NCBI RefSeq assembly: GCF_028372415.1
Contig: NC_092878.1
Coordinates: 27,944,903 to 28,008,902 of the forward strand
Source of the DNA: Notamacropus eugenii
Lineage: Eukaryota; Chordata; Mammalia; Diprotodontia; Macropodidae
Length of the DNA: 64,000 bases
Direction of reading: 5' to 3'
The translations under genes and the position numbers were made by a program. Positions 43,875 to 55,620 of the stretch are shown here, in pieces (positions within the stretch are counted from its first letter, which is position 1; every line of letters begins with the position of its first letter). Under the pieces are notes generated by a model. That model was not told the DNA's origin. It ran no database searches and was given only the letters and a program-made list of their open reading frames with translations.

Positions 43875-44072
43875 TTAACCCCTTGGGATCATAGATTCAG
43901 AGCTAGAGCTCAGTGACCTTAAGGGTTATTGAGTCCAACAGCTTTATTTTACAGACAAAGAGGGATTAAGTGACTTGATTGATCACACAGCTAATCGGTG
44001 TTAGTGATAAGATTTAAACCGGGGCTTCTGACTTCACAGTCAGTACTGTTCACTGTGCCACACTGTATCTCC
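43875..44072 (-). repeat. MIR element, minus strand
   Basis: 'ttaagggttattgagtccaa', 'ttattttacagacaaagagg', 'gattaagtgacttgattgat', 'cacacagctaatcggtgtta', 'gatttaaaccggggcttctg' is a classic reversed MIR. Confidence 0.8.
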
Positions 44073-44141
44073 CGGCATTTGTTCTTCAGGGCATGAATGT
44101 AACTATCCTGGAAAACCCCTATACAGTGATAGGTCTTGAAG

Positions 44142-44567
44142 CAAGAGTTCTTAACCTTTTTTGTGTCATAGACCCCTTTGACAGTCTGGTAAAACCCCTA
44201 AACCCCTTTTCTGAGGCAGCTAGGTGGCACAGTGGTGGAGTGTTGGGCCTGAGGTTAGGAAGACCTGAGTTCAAATCCAGCTACCCAGGGCAAGTCACTT
44301 AACCTCTGTCTGCCTTAATTTCCTCAGCCATAAAATGGGGATTATAAGTACCTACCCCACAGGATTGTTGTGAGGATCAAATAAGATAATATTTGTAAAG
44401 TGCTTAGCACAGTTCCTGACATGTAGTAGAAGCTTAATCAATGCTTATTCCTTTCTCTTTTCCCCTCTGAACAAAAGATTAGTGGAAATAAAGATGTAAT
44501 TTTTTCCTCCACCCAAATTCACAGACCCTCTAAAATGTATCAGTGGACCCCCAGTTAAGAACTCTTG
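44142..44567. mobile_element. hAT-like DNA element interrupted by a SINE
   Basis: Perfect 14-bp terminal inverted repeats: caagagttcttaac (44142-44155) and gttaagaactcttg (44554-44567). Interior next to the ends reads 'gtcatagacccctttgacag' and 'cagtggacccccag', the 'change of dacccctt' wording of a common mammalian hAT-type nonautonomous family. A marsupial SINE (44213-44462) is inserted within it, so the DNA element is older than the SINE insertion. Confidence 0.8.
44213..44462 (+). mobile_element. Marsupial SINE, nested
   Basis: 'gaggcagctaggtggcacag', 'gaggttaggaagacctgagt', 'aatttcctcagccataaaat', 'ggattgttgtgaggatcaaa', 'aaagtgcttagcacagttcc'. Near full length. Confidence 0.93.
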
Positions 44568-45896
44568 GTCTAAAGGATGTGATGGTCATTTGACTTTGAA
44601 TGACCTAGATTCAGATCTGGCACTAGGAGCTTTAATAATTCAGCAAAAGCTTCCTGGGCGGATAGGAATAATGAACTCTGCAATAATTCCTTTGGTTAGG
44701 TTCACTTTTCACCATGCTCATTCAGTCATTGCTCTACTACCCAATTCCCTTGGGACTCATAGAAAAATTGGTAGTTTTCTCTGTCTAAAACTGAGGGCCC
44801 ATTCCTGTGCCTTTTTGCTCTGTGAACTAGAACAGGAGACAAAATTGAGACCCTTGTTGCTAGCAGCTCTGACTATGAATTTCTTCTGTATGTGACCTTG
44901 ACAAGCCCTTTCTCATCTTTGAACGTATATTTGCTTCACTAGGTCAGTGAAAAAAGTCCAGTATTTATTTGTAGACTATTTTAACCTCTTCAGAACAGAT
45001 ATTATAAAATGGAAATTGTTTCCTGACCATTTAATTGATGTCTAGATTAGCCTTTAGAATGAATCTCTGCAGATTTGGGAAGTTCCTTTCATTTCATTAG
45101 GACTTAATACCTTTTCCTCCACTGCCTAAAATAGCACAGACATGTAGAGTCACAAATTGGCTTATAAATCCTTCCTTGGTCTGCTGGCTTCTATCACATT
45201 AGGAATTAACTGCATCACTCTTTTCCAGATTCCCCACTGTAAATTAGGACAAGTGCTAGGGGTCATTCTGTGTCACAGTTTTCTTTCCTGTTGGGAGATT
45301 TCTAATATCTTTGGGGACCACTGATATTTCACTCTCCCATTGGTTACCTACACCTACATTTTTATTTTCTTACTCATGAAAATGTTAGCAGAGGTAAGGT
45401 CATTTATCTAGATCTCTATGCTCTCCCCAATTAGTCCAAAGCTAGACTTATTGCTGTTATCACTACCTGTGTTTGGAAAACTGCTGTAGGCTTGAAATTC
45501 AGGACTTGTGTTAATTCCAAACAACCTTCCGAGGGATCCTGTCTTTATATCTGTCCATAAAGTATATCTTGGTTTCATTTCATGGTTAGACAGTAATTGT
45601 GATAGAAAAAAGTGAAGTGCTATGTATGCGTATTCTAAATTTGACTTGCTCCGTGTCATTTGCCCTATTTCTCCAGGTGCCATAATCTGTTACTTGGCAT
45701 TCCTAGATTCTTTGTCTCCTTTCTTAATAGCACAGTTCTTAGCATCTTGGATGTAGGATTATCTTTGTGGAAGTTTGCATTCACATTTGTATCTGTATTC
45801 AGACTTCAGCTGCCAAATTAATGCTTGGTTTCATGAACTTATTGATGTGGTTAATCCTTCCACTGAAGCAGATCATAACCTCTCTATAATTTAGAC

Positions 45897-46084
45897 TAGG
45901 GGTGGAGAACCTGGGGCCCTGAGGCCACACGTGACCTTCTAGGTCCTTAAGTGTGTCCCTTTGACTGAATCCAAACTTCACACAAGTCCCCTTAATAAAT
46001 GGATTTGTTCAGTAAAACTTGGACTCAGTCAAAAGGACCTAGAAGTCCACATGTGACCTTAAGGCCACAGGTTCGTCACCCGTG
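45897..46084. mobile_element. Palindromic hAT-like element, copy 4, with 8-bp target duplication
   Basis: 'taggggtggagaacctgggg' to 'cacaggttcgtcacccgtg'. Flanks atttagac (45889-45896) and atttggac (46085-46092) form an 8-bp duplication with one difference. The two arms ('gaccttctaggtccttaagt' and 'aaaggacctagaagtccaca') are inverted copies. Confidence 0.85.
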
Positions 46085-46859
46085 ATTTGGACTTTATGAG
46101 TTTAGGTATGAGAAAAAACTGTCACTTGGAAATCAATTCCACCACATTTAGGTAGGCTAGTTCACAGATTACAGACATAAGGTCTGTCATTGGACTAATC
46201 CTCATCCTTTTCAGCTTTGTAGGAACCTGCCAGAACTTTTGTTCTACTTGCATAGCCCAAAATCGGAATACTGTTATGTTTCAGAGTAGGATATTAGGGG
46301 AAGATCTAAGAAGTATGCATATTGTTTTTCATTCTAACCCTATCCTCTCACTTCTCCCTCTTAGAAAAGTGGTGAATGTATGAAACAGGATCTTGTGTGG
46401 GTATTTTCATATGTTCAGATTTTCCAAGTTTTGGTTTACTTTTTGCCAATGACTCTATCAGCAAGGTCTTCATTACTGGATTGGCCACAATATTTTCCCC
46501 TGGTATTGAAGGACATTTAAAGAATGCACTTGGGGTATTGGCTAACTTCTTTTTGCCATCTAAGCAATAAATTCTATCCTTTTCATTTCAGAGAGAGCTT
46601 CTATAATTCTTTCTTTCCCTTTCACCTTCAGTCATTGTATTTACCCTGCTGACCCATATCTTCCCCTCCAAGGTTGGAGTGAAGTTGAATATTTTGTTAT
46701 TTGTCTCCCTTGTTCCTTTCCTAGCCCTTCACTTGAAGTTCTTGTGCTCTTTCATGGTACTTGATGATTAAGTTCTGGTCTTGCAGTCTTCTTTCTTAGA
46801 AATTCTGGCACACATAGTTGATACTGAAGGCTTCTATGTACTCCTAGATTTGAACATCA

Positions 46860-47360
46860 AACAGTAAACAAGCATTTATTTATCAGGCATGGTACTAAGC
46901 ACTAGGGATCTAAAGAAAGGCAAAAACACAAAAACATGCCCTTCTTTGAGGAGCTTACATTCTAATGGGAGAAACAACATGTAAACAAATAGGTACGTGT
47001 GCAGAGTAAAAGGAAGGTAACCTTAGAGAGGAAGGCTTAAGTGGCTTAGGAGGCTGCAGAAGGTGGCATTTAAGCTAGGTGGTGAAGGAAGCCAAGGCTG
47101 TACAGAGGTGGAAGTGAGAAGGGAGTGTTCCAGGCAGACAGAGATAGCCAGTACCCAAGGATGGAAAAGAGAGCCAAAGTGTTCAAGTAGACCAATGTTG
47201 CTAGGTTGTAGAGTGCATGGAGGAGAGGATTTGAAAGAAGATTCAAATGAGAAGGGGCCTTAAATGCCAAAGAGAAGACTTCATCTTTGATCCTGGAAGT
47301 AATAAGGAACCATTGGGTTTTATTCAGCATGGGGGTAAAGACCTGTGCTTTAGGAAAAAA
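46860..47360 (+). repeat. Long ancient interspersed repeat (family not assigned)
   Basis: Recognisable by 'ggtactaagcactagggatc', 'gaggagcttacattctaatg', 'tgaaggaagccaaggctgta', 'gggccttaaatgccaaagag' and 'tcatctttgatcctggaagt'. The same order recurs at 62000-63890. Confidence 0.6.
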
Positions 47361-48054
47361 ATCACTTCACACTTGAGTCCCTTAGACTACCTAACTTCCT
47401 TTCATCTGGTTATCTTAAAGTGCCCTGGCCAGGTTCCCAGTTCTCCTCTGTGAGGTCTGAATTTCTAGGGCCCCAGATGGGCATATTGGAATTACTGTCA
47501 CTTTCTGGAGAACACGAGTCTACATGGACATATCTCTGTTCTGAAAACAAATCACCTAGTTTACCTTGTGTATGTGTGTGTGTGAGTGGTAGGAGAAGGG
47601 CAGTGAGAACAAGAATTTTGCTGTATGGGATAAGGGGAAGGAAAGGTTAGCTATGGTCTTTTTCTTACCCTAGACCTTACCTTATGTTTCATTTGCATCT
47701 TTCAGTGCACTTCATGTATCATTCATACATGGATATTTGCCTGTGAGAGAGTTCCATGATACCAGGAATTGACTTAATCTTTTTTTTTTTTATCCCCCCT
47801 CATGGCCAGCATAATGTTTTGCATGTAATAGGAACTTAATAAATTTTCATTGAAGGAATTGACTTCAAAAGTTGCAGACCTATCTGTGCAGGTCCTGGTA
47901 CCAATCACCAAAATAGCTGATGTTACTTGATTCCCTAATCCCTCTTTGGTGAAGTAGATGCAGTTTCTGGTTCTAATATCCTGTTGCCAAGCAGAATTTG
48001 AAGAATCCAGGCAGCAACTTGATTAATCTACTCTCCCTTTTTGTTGTCATTACC

Positions 48055-48330
48055 TCTTAAAAGATGGTTTTTATTAGTTTTTAAAAATTTAATGTTTTTT
48101 TCCCAATTACAATTACATGTAAAAACAATGTTAACATTCTCTTTTCAAATTTTGAGTTCCACATTCTCTCCCTTCTTCCGCTCTTTCCCTCATTGAGAAG
48201 GCAAGCAATTTGATGTAAGTTAAACATGTGTAGTCATGCAAAACATGTTTACATGGAAGTCATGCTATGAAAGAAAACAAACCAAAAAACCCCAAGAAAA
48301 ATAAAGAAAAGTTATCTTCGATCTTTTACA
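48055..48330 (-). repeat. LINE-1 3' end (marsupial type), minus strand
   Basis: 'cccaattacaattacatgta', 'aaattttgagttccacattc', 'ctctcccttcttccgctctt', 'gaaggcaagcaatttgatgt', 'aaaccccaagaaaaataaag' is the reverse of the 3' end of marsupial L1-type elements. Confidence 0.6.
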
Positions 48331-49641
48331 AGCAATTATTTATAAGTGATCTTTTTAAGCAATTATTTGCTATTTATTAATCTCTCTAACCAGTTTTCTC
48401 CACCCTCCCCCCAACTCCTTGTCTTCCTGAGTTAATAAATACCCCACTTCTAGTCCTGTGTAGCCTGCTAGGTTTTGTGTGGAGTGTGTGGGCACTGGAG
48501 ACCAACACTGACATGGTGCAGCTGTGTGATTTCCAGCTGACCATAAACCACAACCAGTTGCTGTTTCTCTGTCTTAAGAATATGGACAGAAGTCGTGGTT
48601 GGTGTGTACCTTGGTCATTGAAAACTCTCCTGCCCCTCACTCAGTAGCCAGGCTGGAAGTAGAGCACTCCCTCCCCCCAACCCCCCCAGGGTCTCTCTGC
48701 CCTTCTCCTTCTCTGGTCCTCTCCTGCCTTCCTCCTTCCTCTGTCTCTGCTCGTGCCCAGGACAGAGCACAGAGCTTCCATTTTAATTCCTGTGAGACAT
48801 AAATTGTGTCCAAACAGCAGATATTTTCCATAGAGGAAACTGGAGCCGAAGTACCTCACGCCAAGGGTGATGTGAGCGTTGATTGTTGGGGTTTCAGGGA
48901 GTAGGAAAAGGAGCACTAACTACACTGCCTGCCTCCTTGTCCTTTGGGCTGCTTATAGTGTTCTTTGCCTCATCAGACTTGAAGTTTGGGTTTCATTTGT
49001 TTCATTTACTCCAGTCAGAGTATAGGGATGGTAAGAGGATTTTCCCTGTCCTCCCTAGGTGGAGATTTTTTTTGACTCATGAGCCAGGAGTGTGGGTCTC
49101 TCAGGTACCTCTCCTATGGCTCAGCTTCAGGGTACGCCAGAACCAGGAAGGTCTGGAGGGTGCTAGAGGGTGCCCTGCCTAGCATAGGGGTAAGCATGGA
49201 AGCAGCCAGTGTGGTAACTGCATTCGCCTGTCTAGACTAGGGCCTTCTTGTTGTCTTCTCCTCGGGCTCTCATTAGGCCTCTGAAGTCTTCATGTCAGCT
49301 ATTTCTTGAAGACTCTCCTGGTAGCTTTTGGCTTGGAACTCAACTAGCTCTTCTGTCCAGGTGTGCCGCTGGTGCTAAAACTGGGAGAAGCTGGGCTCTG
49401 AGCTTGCAGCTTCAGGCAGAACAGGCTCTTGGTTCACTCTCTTTACTGTTGGCTGGGGATGGGAAGGGAACCTGGAGAGGAAGGACTGTGTTCTGCCTTC
49501 AAGCCGTGACCGTGGTGTCTGGGCCCAGGTCTTTCTCTCTGATTTCTTTGGGAGGTTTTCAGTGGGGTCGTAAGCCACCTTTCTCCCCCTTGCCTTTAGC
49601 TTCCTTACTATCAGGGAACATTTTCCTGCTCTGGGGGCATT

Positions 49642-49666
49642 CCCCCCCCCCCCCCCCCCCCCCCCC
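49642..49666 (+). repeat. Poly(C) run of 25
   Basis: 25 consecutive C bases, followed by gcag. Run length in such a homopolymer may be inaccurate in the assembly. On the minus strand it is poly(G). Confidence 0.9.
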
Positions 49667-50999
49667 GCAGCCTTCTGATTATAACAGGTTAGTGCTTTTT
49701 GGCACAGCTTCTTCTGTATCCAAACTCATTTCTCAGTTCTTTTGTCTGTAAATAGCAGTGACCTATTTCCAGCTATTTTCTTGCCAGTGTGCTCAGTGCT
49801 CAGGACCTTAACTGTTGAAGATGAACGGTTAACATCTTTTTTGTAATAGCAGCTACTATAGAATGAATTCCAGGACCAAGGGTAAATGGTTCAGAAAATA
49901 TTTTTCATGAACTTTTCAAAGAAAACCACACCAGCAAACTGATAGAAGTATTTTAAACACCTGGATTGATCCAAGACTATTGAAATAATAATTTAGCTTT
50001 TAACAGCAATAGCTCTTGCAGGTATAGGAAGAACTGTTTTCTTCTTTTGAAATAATTAGCATTTAAATTAAGAAGTCAGCTTTAAAAAAGTCAAAAGTTT
50101 TCTTCCAACCTTTGAATAAACAGCATGAACAAAGAGAATACTGAGTCAGCATAGCCCAGTGTTTTTTTGTATCCCATATTGAACTGAATGAAATGTTTTA
50201 CTTTTTGGTTTTAAAAATCAGAGTGAATCACACTAAAAAGCAGTCAGATTCATTAATTGTAATGACCAATCAGTCCCAAAGAACAGATGATCGATTTTTC
50301 TTTTTTCCTTTCAGTAAAGAAGTGGAAGAATATAGACAGAGAATGTGGAACAGGCTGTGAGGCCTGGTTGGTTTTGCTTAGATGTTTCTCTTTGTTACAG
50401 GGTTTGGGGCAGTGAGAGGGTGTAGGAGAGTCATTGTGGTGTAAAAAAAACTAAAAAAAAATAGGACAAGCCACATTTCATATTTAAAGCTAAATTCACT
50501 TAAAAAGAAATATTTTGTTAAAAACAATCATGAATGTAATTATTTAAATTATACTTTACAACTGTAACTATTTGGTTGAAAAGTATGTCCAATATAAGAA
50601 GCTTGCTAGTTGAGGAATCTGAATTTATTTTTTTCTTTTGATGTCTTCTTCCTGCAGTGTGACAGAAATACCTGGTTAACCTATTTGGAGATAATTCACT
50701 TCTCATTTACCTCACCGAAAATCTACTTCAGTTAGCTTGAGTAGATAAAATGACACAATTTTGGCTTTTCAGCATACCAGTTTGCATATTATTTCAGTAC
50801 TTAAAAGATCTGTCATTTTTTTATGATGCATACATACATATATTACCTTCAAAAAGATTTGTAGCTTTTTAGGAGGCACAGAATTATAAGTACAGATGGA
50901 AGTGGCATAGTGAAGCAGCAGTTTTTCTGACAAAAGATCTGGGGGGCTTTGTAGACTGTAAAGTATGACTTCTTCATAGCATGATGTGACAGCTTAAAA

Positions 51000-51525
51000 A
51001 CGACTGCAGTAGAGGTTTAACTTCTCAATGCAGGCCTTGTGTACTCTGCTGTAGAGAGAACACATCTGGAGTATTGTGTTTGCTTGTGGGTGCTAAGTTA
51101 TCTGAAGGGTATTGATAAACTGGAAAGCGTTCAGAGGAGGGCCGCCAGGAGAATAAAAGGCCTTAAGTTCAGAATACATGAGGGTCAGTGGAGGGAACTG
51201 AGGGTATTTAACCTGGAGAAGAGAATGCTCAGGGGGAATGTGATAGCTTTGTTCTAGTGTGCAGAAGAAGGCCTTATATAATAGAATCAGGAACAGTGAG
51301 TACAATTTTCAAAGAGATAATTTAGGCTTGATATCAGAAAAACTTCCCAACTAGTGTATTTGTATCATAGTAGAAGGGGCTTCCAGAATGGCTGGTGGGT
51401 TCCCTCTCTCTGAAGGACCTTTTTTCACTCAGGTGTGTTTTGATACGAATTCCTTTTGGGTCTGGCTTGGACTAGATTGGCATTACTGAGGTCCCTTCTA
51501 GCTCTCAGTTGTGTAATTCTATATC
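51000..51525 (+). repeat. L3/CR1 LINE 3' fragment with reverse-transcriptase tail
   Basis: The frame starting near 51039 reads ...RTHLEYCVCLWVLSYLKGID then KLESVQRRAARRIKGL and LRVFNLEKRMLRGNVIALF. This is the C-terminal part of CR1/L3-type reverse transcriptase ('HLEYCVQFW', 'DKLE.VQRRA', 'L..LEKRRLRGDLI' in the family). The 3' part 'agattggcattactgaggtc' then 'ccttctagctctcag' is the family's usual end. It is a dead fragment of about 70 codons, not a host gene. Confidence 0.8.
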
Positions 51526-51727
51526 CTGTTTTCTGTCCTATGCTTAGTTTTGGCTATGGCTGGTATTTGTGACATTCTCTAAGTGATAAAATATCTCTCT
51601 TTACTTTAGTCAGCTTTACCTTGTAGATGCCCAACAGCAGGATAAAATAGGGTGGCAGACAGCGTTATCAATACGCATTAAAAAAAAAAAAAAGATTCAT
51701 GTATGAGAAGATTCCATCCTATCGTAA

Positions 51728-51912
51728 CAGAGCGCTGAATAGGGAGTTTGGAAATTTGCATTTTAGACCCAACTTCGCCATTTGCATACTGAATTGTCCC
51801 CCTACCCCTAGCCTCTGTTTCCTCACCTGTAAAATGGGGATAATGATACCTGCCTTGCCTGTCTCGCAGAGTTGTTGTGACATTCAAATGGAGGCTATAT
51901 TTAAAAAGTAGT
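51728..51912 (+). repeat. MIR-like SINE
   Basis: 'acagagcgctgaatagggag', 'cctctgtttcctcacctgta', 'aaatggggataatgatacct', 'gcagagttgttgtgacattc' is a plus-strand MIR/CORE-SINE body. An A13-15 run precedes it at about 51680. Confidence 0.75.
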
Positions 51913-52104
51913 GGGATTATTTAACATCAGTGAGAAATGCAGAGCTTTTGCTTGCCCTTAGAGAATATAGAATTTAGTAGGGGAGATAGGGCATAAGCAT
52001 GGCTATGTACAGTCCAAGATAACACAGATTATTCTTCTGCAAAGATGGGTAGAGAAGAAGGAAAGAGATGTAGAAGGAGAAAGATTAGAGAAAGCTCTTT
52101 GAGG

Positions 52105-52300
52105 GTGGTTCAATCAGTACATTATTGTGATAGGTCCTGGGACTACCGAAAAAAATGAAATAGTTCATACCCTTAAGGAACTTATTTTCTGTTGGGGGAA
52201 GATATGTAAACAGATAAGTCTTTGCAAAGTAAATATGAAGTAGTTTCTGGGGGAAAAACTAACTGTCTCAGGCAAAGATAGTGGGGAAGAGAATTCCATT
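52105..52300 (+). repeat. Fragment of the unassigned ancient repeat
   Basis: 'gataggtcctgggactaccg', 'cccttaaggaacttattttc', 'gatatgtaaacagataagtc' match the family described at 46860. Confidence 0.5.
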
Positions 52301-53490
52301 TGTAGGGATTGGCATAAACCGATGGTTTCCAAATTTTATATAGACACAGCACTTATTTTTAACCAAAAAATTGTTTCCCTTCCCAATGCATTTTTCGTTA
52401 AAAAAAGCCTGTGTAAATAATTTTAGGTCTTCTTACTATTTGAGATCATAGTTGAGGGAATGGAGACTTGAGAGAAGTTAAGGCCACACTCGTGAGCAGC
52501 AGCAGGGCCTTCCCTGGACTTGAGCCTCCCTGCCTGCCCTCATAGGTGAAGGGGAAAATAGGAGAACAGTGGATGACTCCAGGCTTTGTACATTGAGAAC
52601 CTTGAGATTATCTTTAAACTTTTAAACTCTGTGCAGGGACAAAATAGATACCTGAGACCTAGGGAGAGGAAAAGGTGAAAAGCCCCCAACAATCTGGACT
52701 GAGAAATCATCTGAAAGAGAGGTGGCAAGGCCGAGGTTGGCTTCTTGGGGCAGTGGCTTCATAGGTTCACTCCCCCTGCTTTTGGCTGGTGGCAGACTTT
52801 GATACAGAGTGCTTTCTCCCACCATGAAGGTCTCCACTCCCAGAGAAGGTCTTGGCCTTTTCTTTCTGTTTCAGGGAATTATATCTAGACCTGAAGGAGG
52901 ATATGAATGCCCTGGGCTAGGGGCAGATGGAGGTGAGGGTGTGTCTTCTCACCCTGCCCACTCCCATGACCACTGCCAGTTCCACTCACTTTTGTCAGCC
53001 TCTACCAGTTGAAGCACATTCACTGGCTCTGTCTCACTCTTTTTTGAAGCTTGAATTTGAATTTCTTTTTTGTTTTCATTGCAAAAAGTAAATGTATCCA
53101 TGTGAGAGTTAGATTTTTTAAAAATCCAATAATCTCAGTCATTGCTTTGAGCGCCCTTGGTAGTCCAGAGTTTCCCCCACCATTCTTTAGACAACTAGTG
53201 TGATCCAAAGGTGAGAAAGGACAGGAAATTGTGAGAGAGGACGTAGTGGGTTTTGGAGATAGACAAATAGTAATACTTTTTGACCTATTCATACTACAAT
53301 TAGGGATATATATCCCGATGAGATAGAAAGGTCCCTTACAGCTTTTTGTAGTATCAAAGCGCTGGAAGGAAAGTGAGTGTTCATCAGTTAGGGATTGACT
53401 GCCTGAACAAATTGGAATATACGGAGTAGATTATATGACCTAATGAGGAATATAAAGAGTTCAGAGAAATTGGGGAAGGCTTATGTAGTA

Positions 53491-53732
53491 GGCTGGGCAA
53501 CGAGGTTGCACAGTGGATAGAGTGCTGGGCCAGGAGTCAGGAAGACCTGAGTTCAAATCTGGCCTGAGACACTAGCTGTGTGACCCTCTTTGCCTCAGTT
53601 TCCTCATCTGTCAAATGAGCTAGAGAAGGAAGTGGCAAACCACTTCAGTATCTTTGCCAAGGAAACCCCAAGTGGGGTCACAAAGAGTTGGATATGACTG
53701 AAATGATTGAGTAACAAAATGTTCTAGTTTAT
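53491..53732 (+). mobile_element. Marsupial SINE with RTE-type tail, full length
   Basis: 'gaggttgcacagtggataga', 'gagtcaggaagacctgagtt', 'caaatctggcctgagacact', 'ctcagtttcctcatctgtca', 'ccaagtggggtcacaaagag', 'ttggatatgactgaaatgat'. The best-preserved copy in the window. Confidence 0.95.
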
Positions 53733-55039
53733 ATTTGTCTCATGCTGGTTTGATAAGTTAGAGATAGGAAGAAAACAAGACCTTCACAGACCATCTATCT
53801 AATAGTTAACAAAAGGAGATTTACTTGTAGCTGCAGAATGGAAAGATACAAGGTTAATTCATTTGGACTTTGTGGTCCTTTTGGTCTCTTCACTGCACTC
53901 CTCCTAGCTGCCTTTTTAACAGCGGCCGCCAGGTAGCTGTATGATTCAAGCAAATTTCAGTCTCCTGGGCTGGGTAAGTTGCAATGACAGTTTTAAGGAA
54001 AAAAACAAATTGAGCCATCAGGGTTAGATCTTTAGAATGTTGCTTCTACTCCATCCCGTTCCTTGTGGCAAGGTTGTAAAAATCCTCTAGAAGACTTTCC
54101 ATCTCTTAAATAGCCTTGGGGACATTACAGAGCAACCCTGACCCCATAAAAATCCCTGAAATGGGGAATGGGGATGGGGAGGGAGGTGGGAACTCAAACA
54201 GAAAGATAGCCCCAGGGTGATGGTTTCCTGAGGGAAGGACTAAACATGGAAGAGAATGAAGACCAGAAATCCCCGACTCTGCTCCCCATCTCCACCCTTT
54301 GGAAGGACCTAGTCCAACTCTTCATGATCTGGTCCATGTGGAAGGTGATGGGTTCCTGATGTCAGTCAGTGACAGCAGGTGATGTGGAGCAGTACCAAGA
54401 ACATCAAGTCTATAAGGAGAGTTTATGTCACTTCTGGCATAGTGATCCTGGTCATGGGTTAGGATCATCTTTAGTAAGAGGTCTAAGGGAATTATGCCCT
54501 TTTGCACACAGCCTGTTCTGTTGTCAGGAGTGATCTTAAAACTTGCCCTGTGACATCTCCTCCCTTCCCCCACATCCCCTTACCTGTCCCACAATCAGGA
54601 CTTTCCCTTCCTTGGGAGTCTCTGCCCTCAACCAAGGCAGGGAGTGGGAGTGTGGAAATGGAAGGAATGCTCAATTTTTGCCTTTAGAAGCCTCAGCTGA
54701 GGGACTGTTCTACTTCTGTTGGGGAGAGTTTCACCTTCTCTCTGTTAACCACCGGCTTAGCAATTCCTTCTGTAGCTGCTGGTGGGTGCATGGAAAAGTT
54801 AGGGTTTGGTGCACCTCTAAATGGGTCAGGATCTCTTCCAGGTCTGTGTTGTTGGCACCTGTTGCTCCAGGCTCATTACCATTTAGCAACTCCCACGTAG
54901 AGGATGAGGAAGTAGGGAAAACAAGCAGTTTCAACAAAGTCAGCACATTCAAGTCTCACAGTATATGAGTTAACTCACGAGTCTATAGTTCTCCCCTTGT
55001 TAAAAAGGGAAGCAGGTGCATTTTCTTAGCTTCCCAGGG

Positions 55040-55620
55040 CCAATCTTGGTTATTATAATTACACAATTGTTCTTCCTTTTTACATTATTGTCATCGTAGA
55101 TCCATTTTCCAGTTTTGCTTGCTTCATCTGACTCAGTATATCTAAGTTTTGACATGGTTCTCCGAGTTTCACAGATTCTCTAAGTATTCAAAGAGATAAT
55201 ACATTAGTGTATGCTTTCTCCAGCTGTTTCCCAGTTGAGGGGTATCTATTTTGTTTCCAGTTCTTCGCTACCACGAAAAGTGCTGCTATGACTATAACCT
55301 CTCTTCCTTTCGTTGGCCTACCTGGAATATATGCCTTATGATCTCTGGAGCAATGACATTTTTGGTCAGTTTTTAAACTTAATTTCAAATTGTTTTCTGG
55401 AATGGCTAGACCATTTCACAGCTCCACTATCAATGAATGACTCATGTGCCTGTCTTCTCCAACACTGATTTTTGTCCTCTGCAAGGGTGTGAGGTGAAAC
55501 CTTAAATATGCTTTGACTTGCATTTCCGTTATAATTGATGATTTGGAGTGTTCTTTCATATGCTTAGTAATAGTTTAAAGGTTTTTTTGAGAACTCTTTG
55601 GCATTTTGAAGAAAGTAATA
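55040..55620 (-). repeat. L1-like 3' remnant
   Basis: 'ctgtttcccagttgaggggt', 'atctattttgtttccagttc', 'gaaaagtgctgctatgacta', 'gcatttccgttataattgat' parallel the reversed 3' region of old L1 elements. Confidence 0.6.

Noticed and set aside
51039-51257. Small host gene
   Set aside because: The peptide is the tail of a CR1/L3 reverse transcriptase and lies in repeat sequence.
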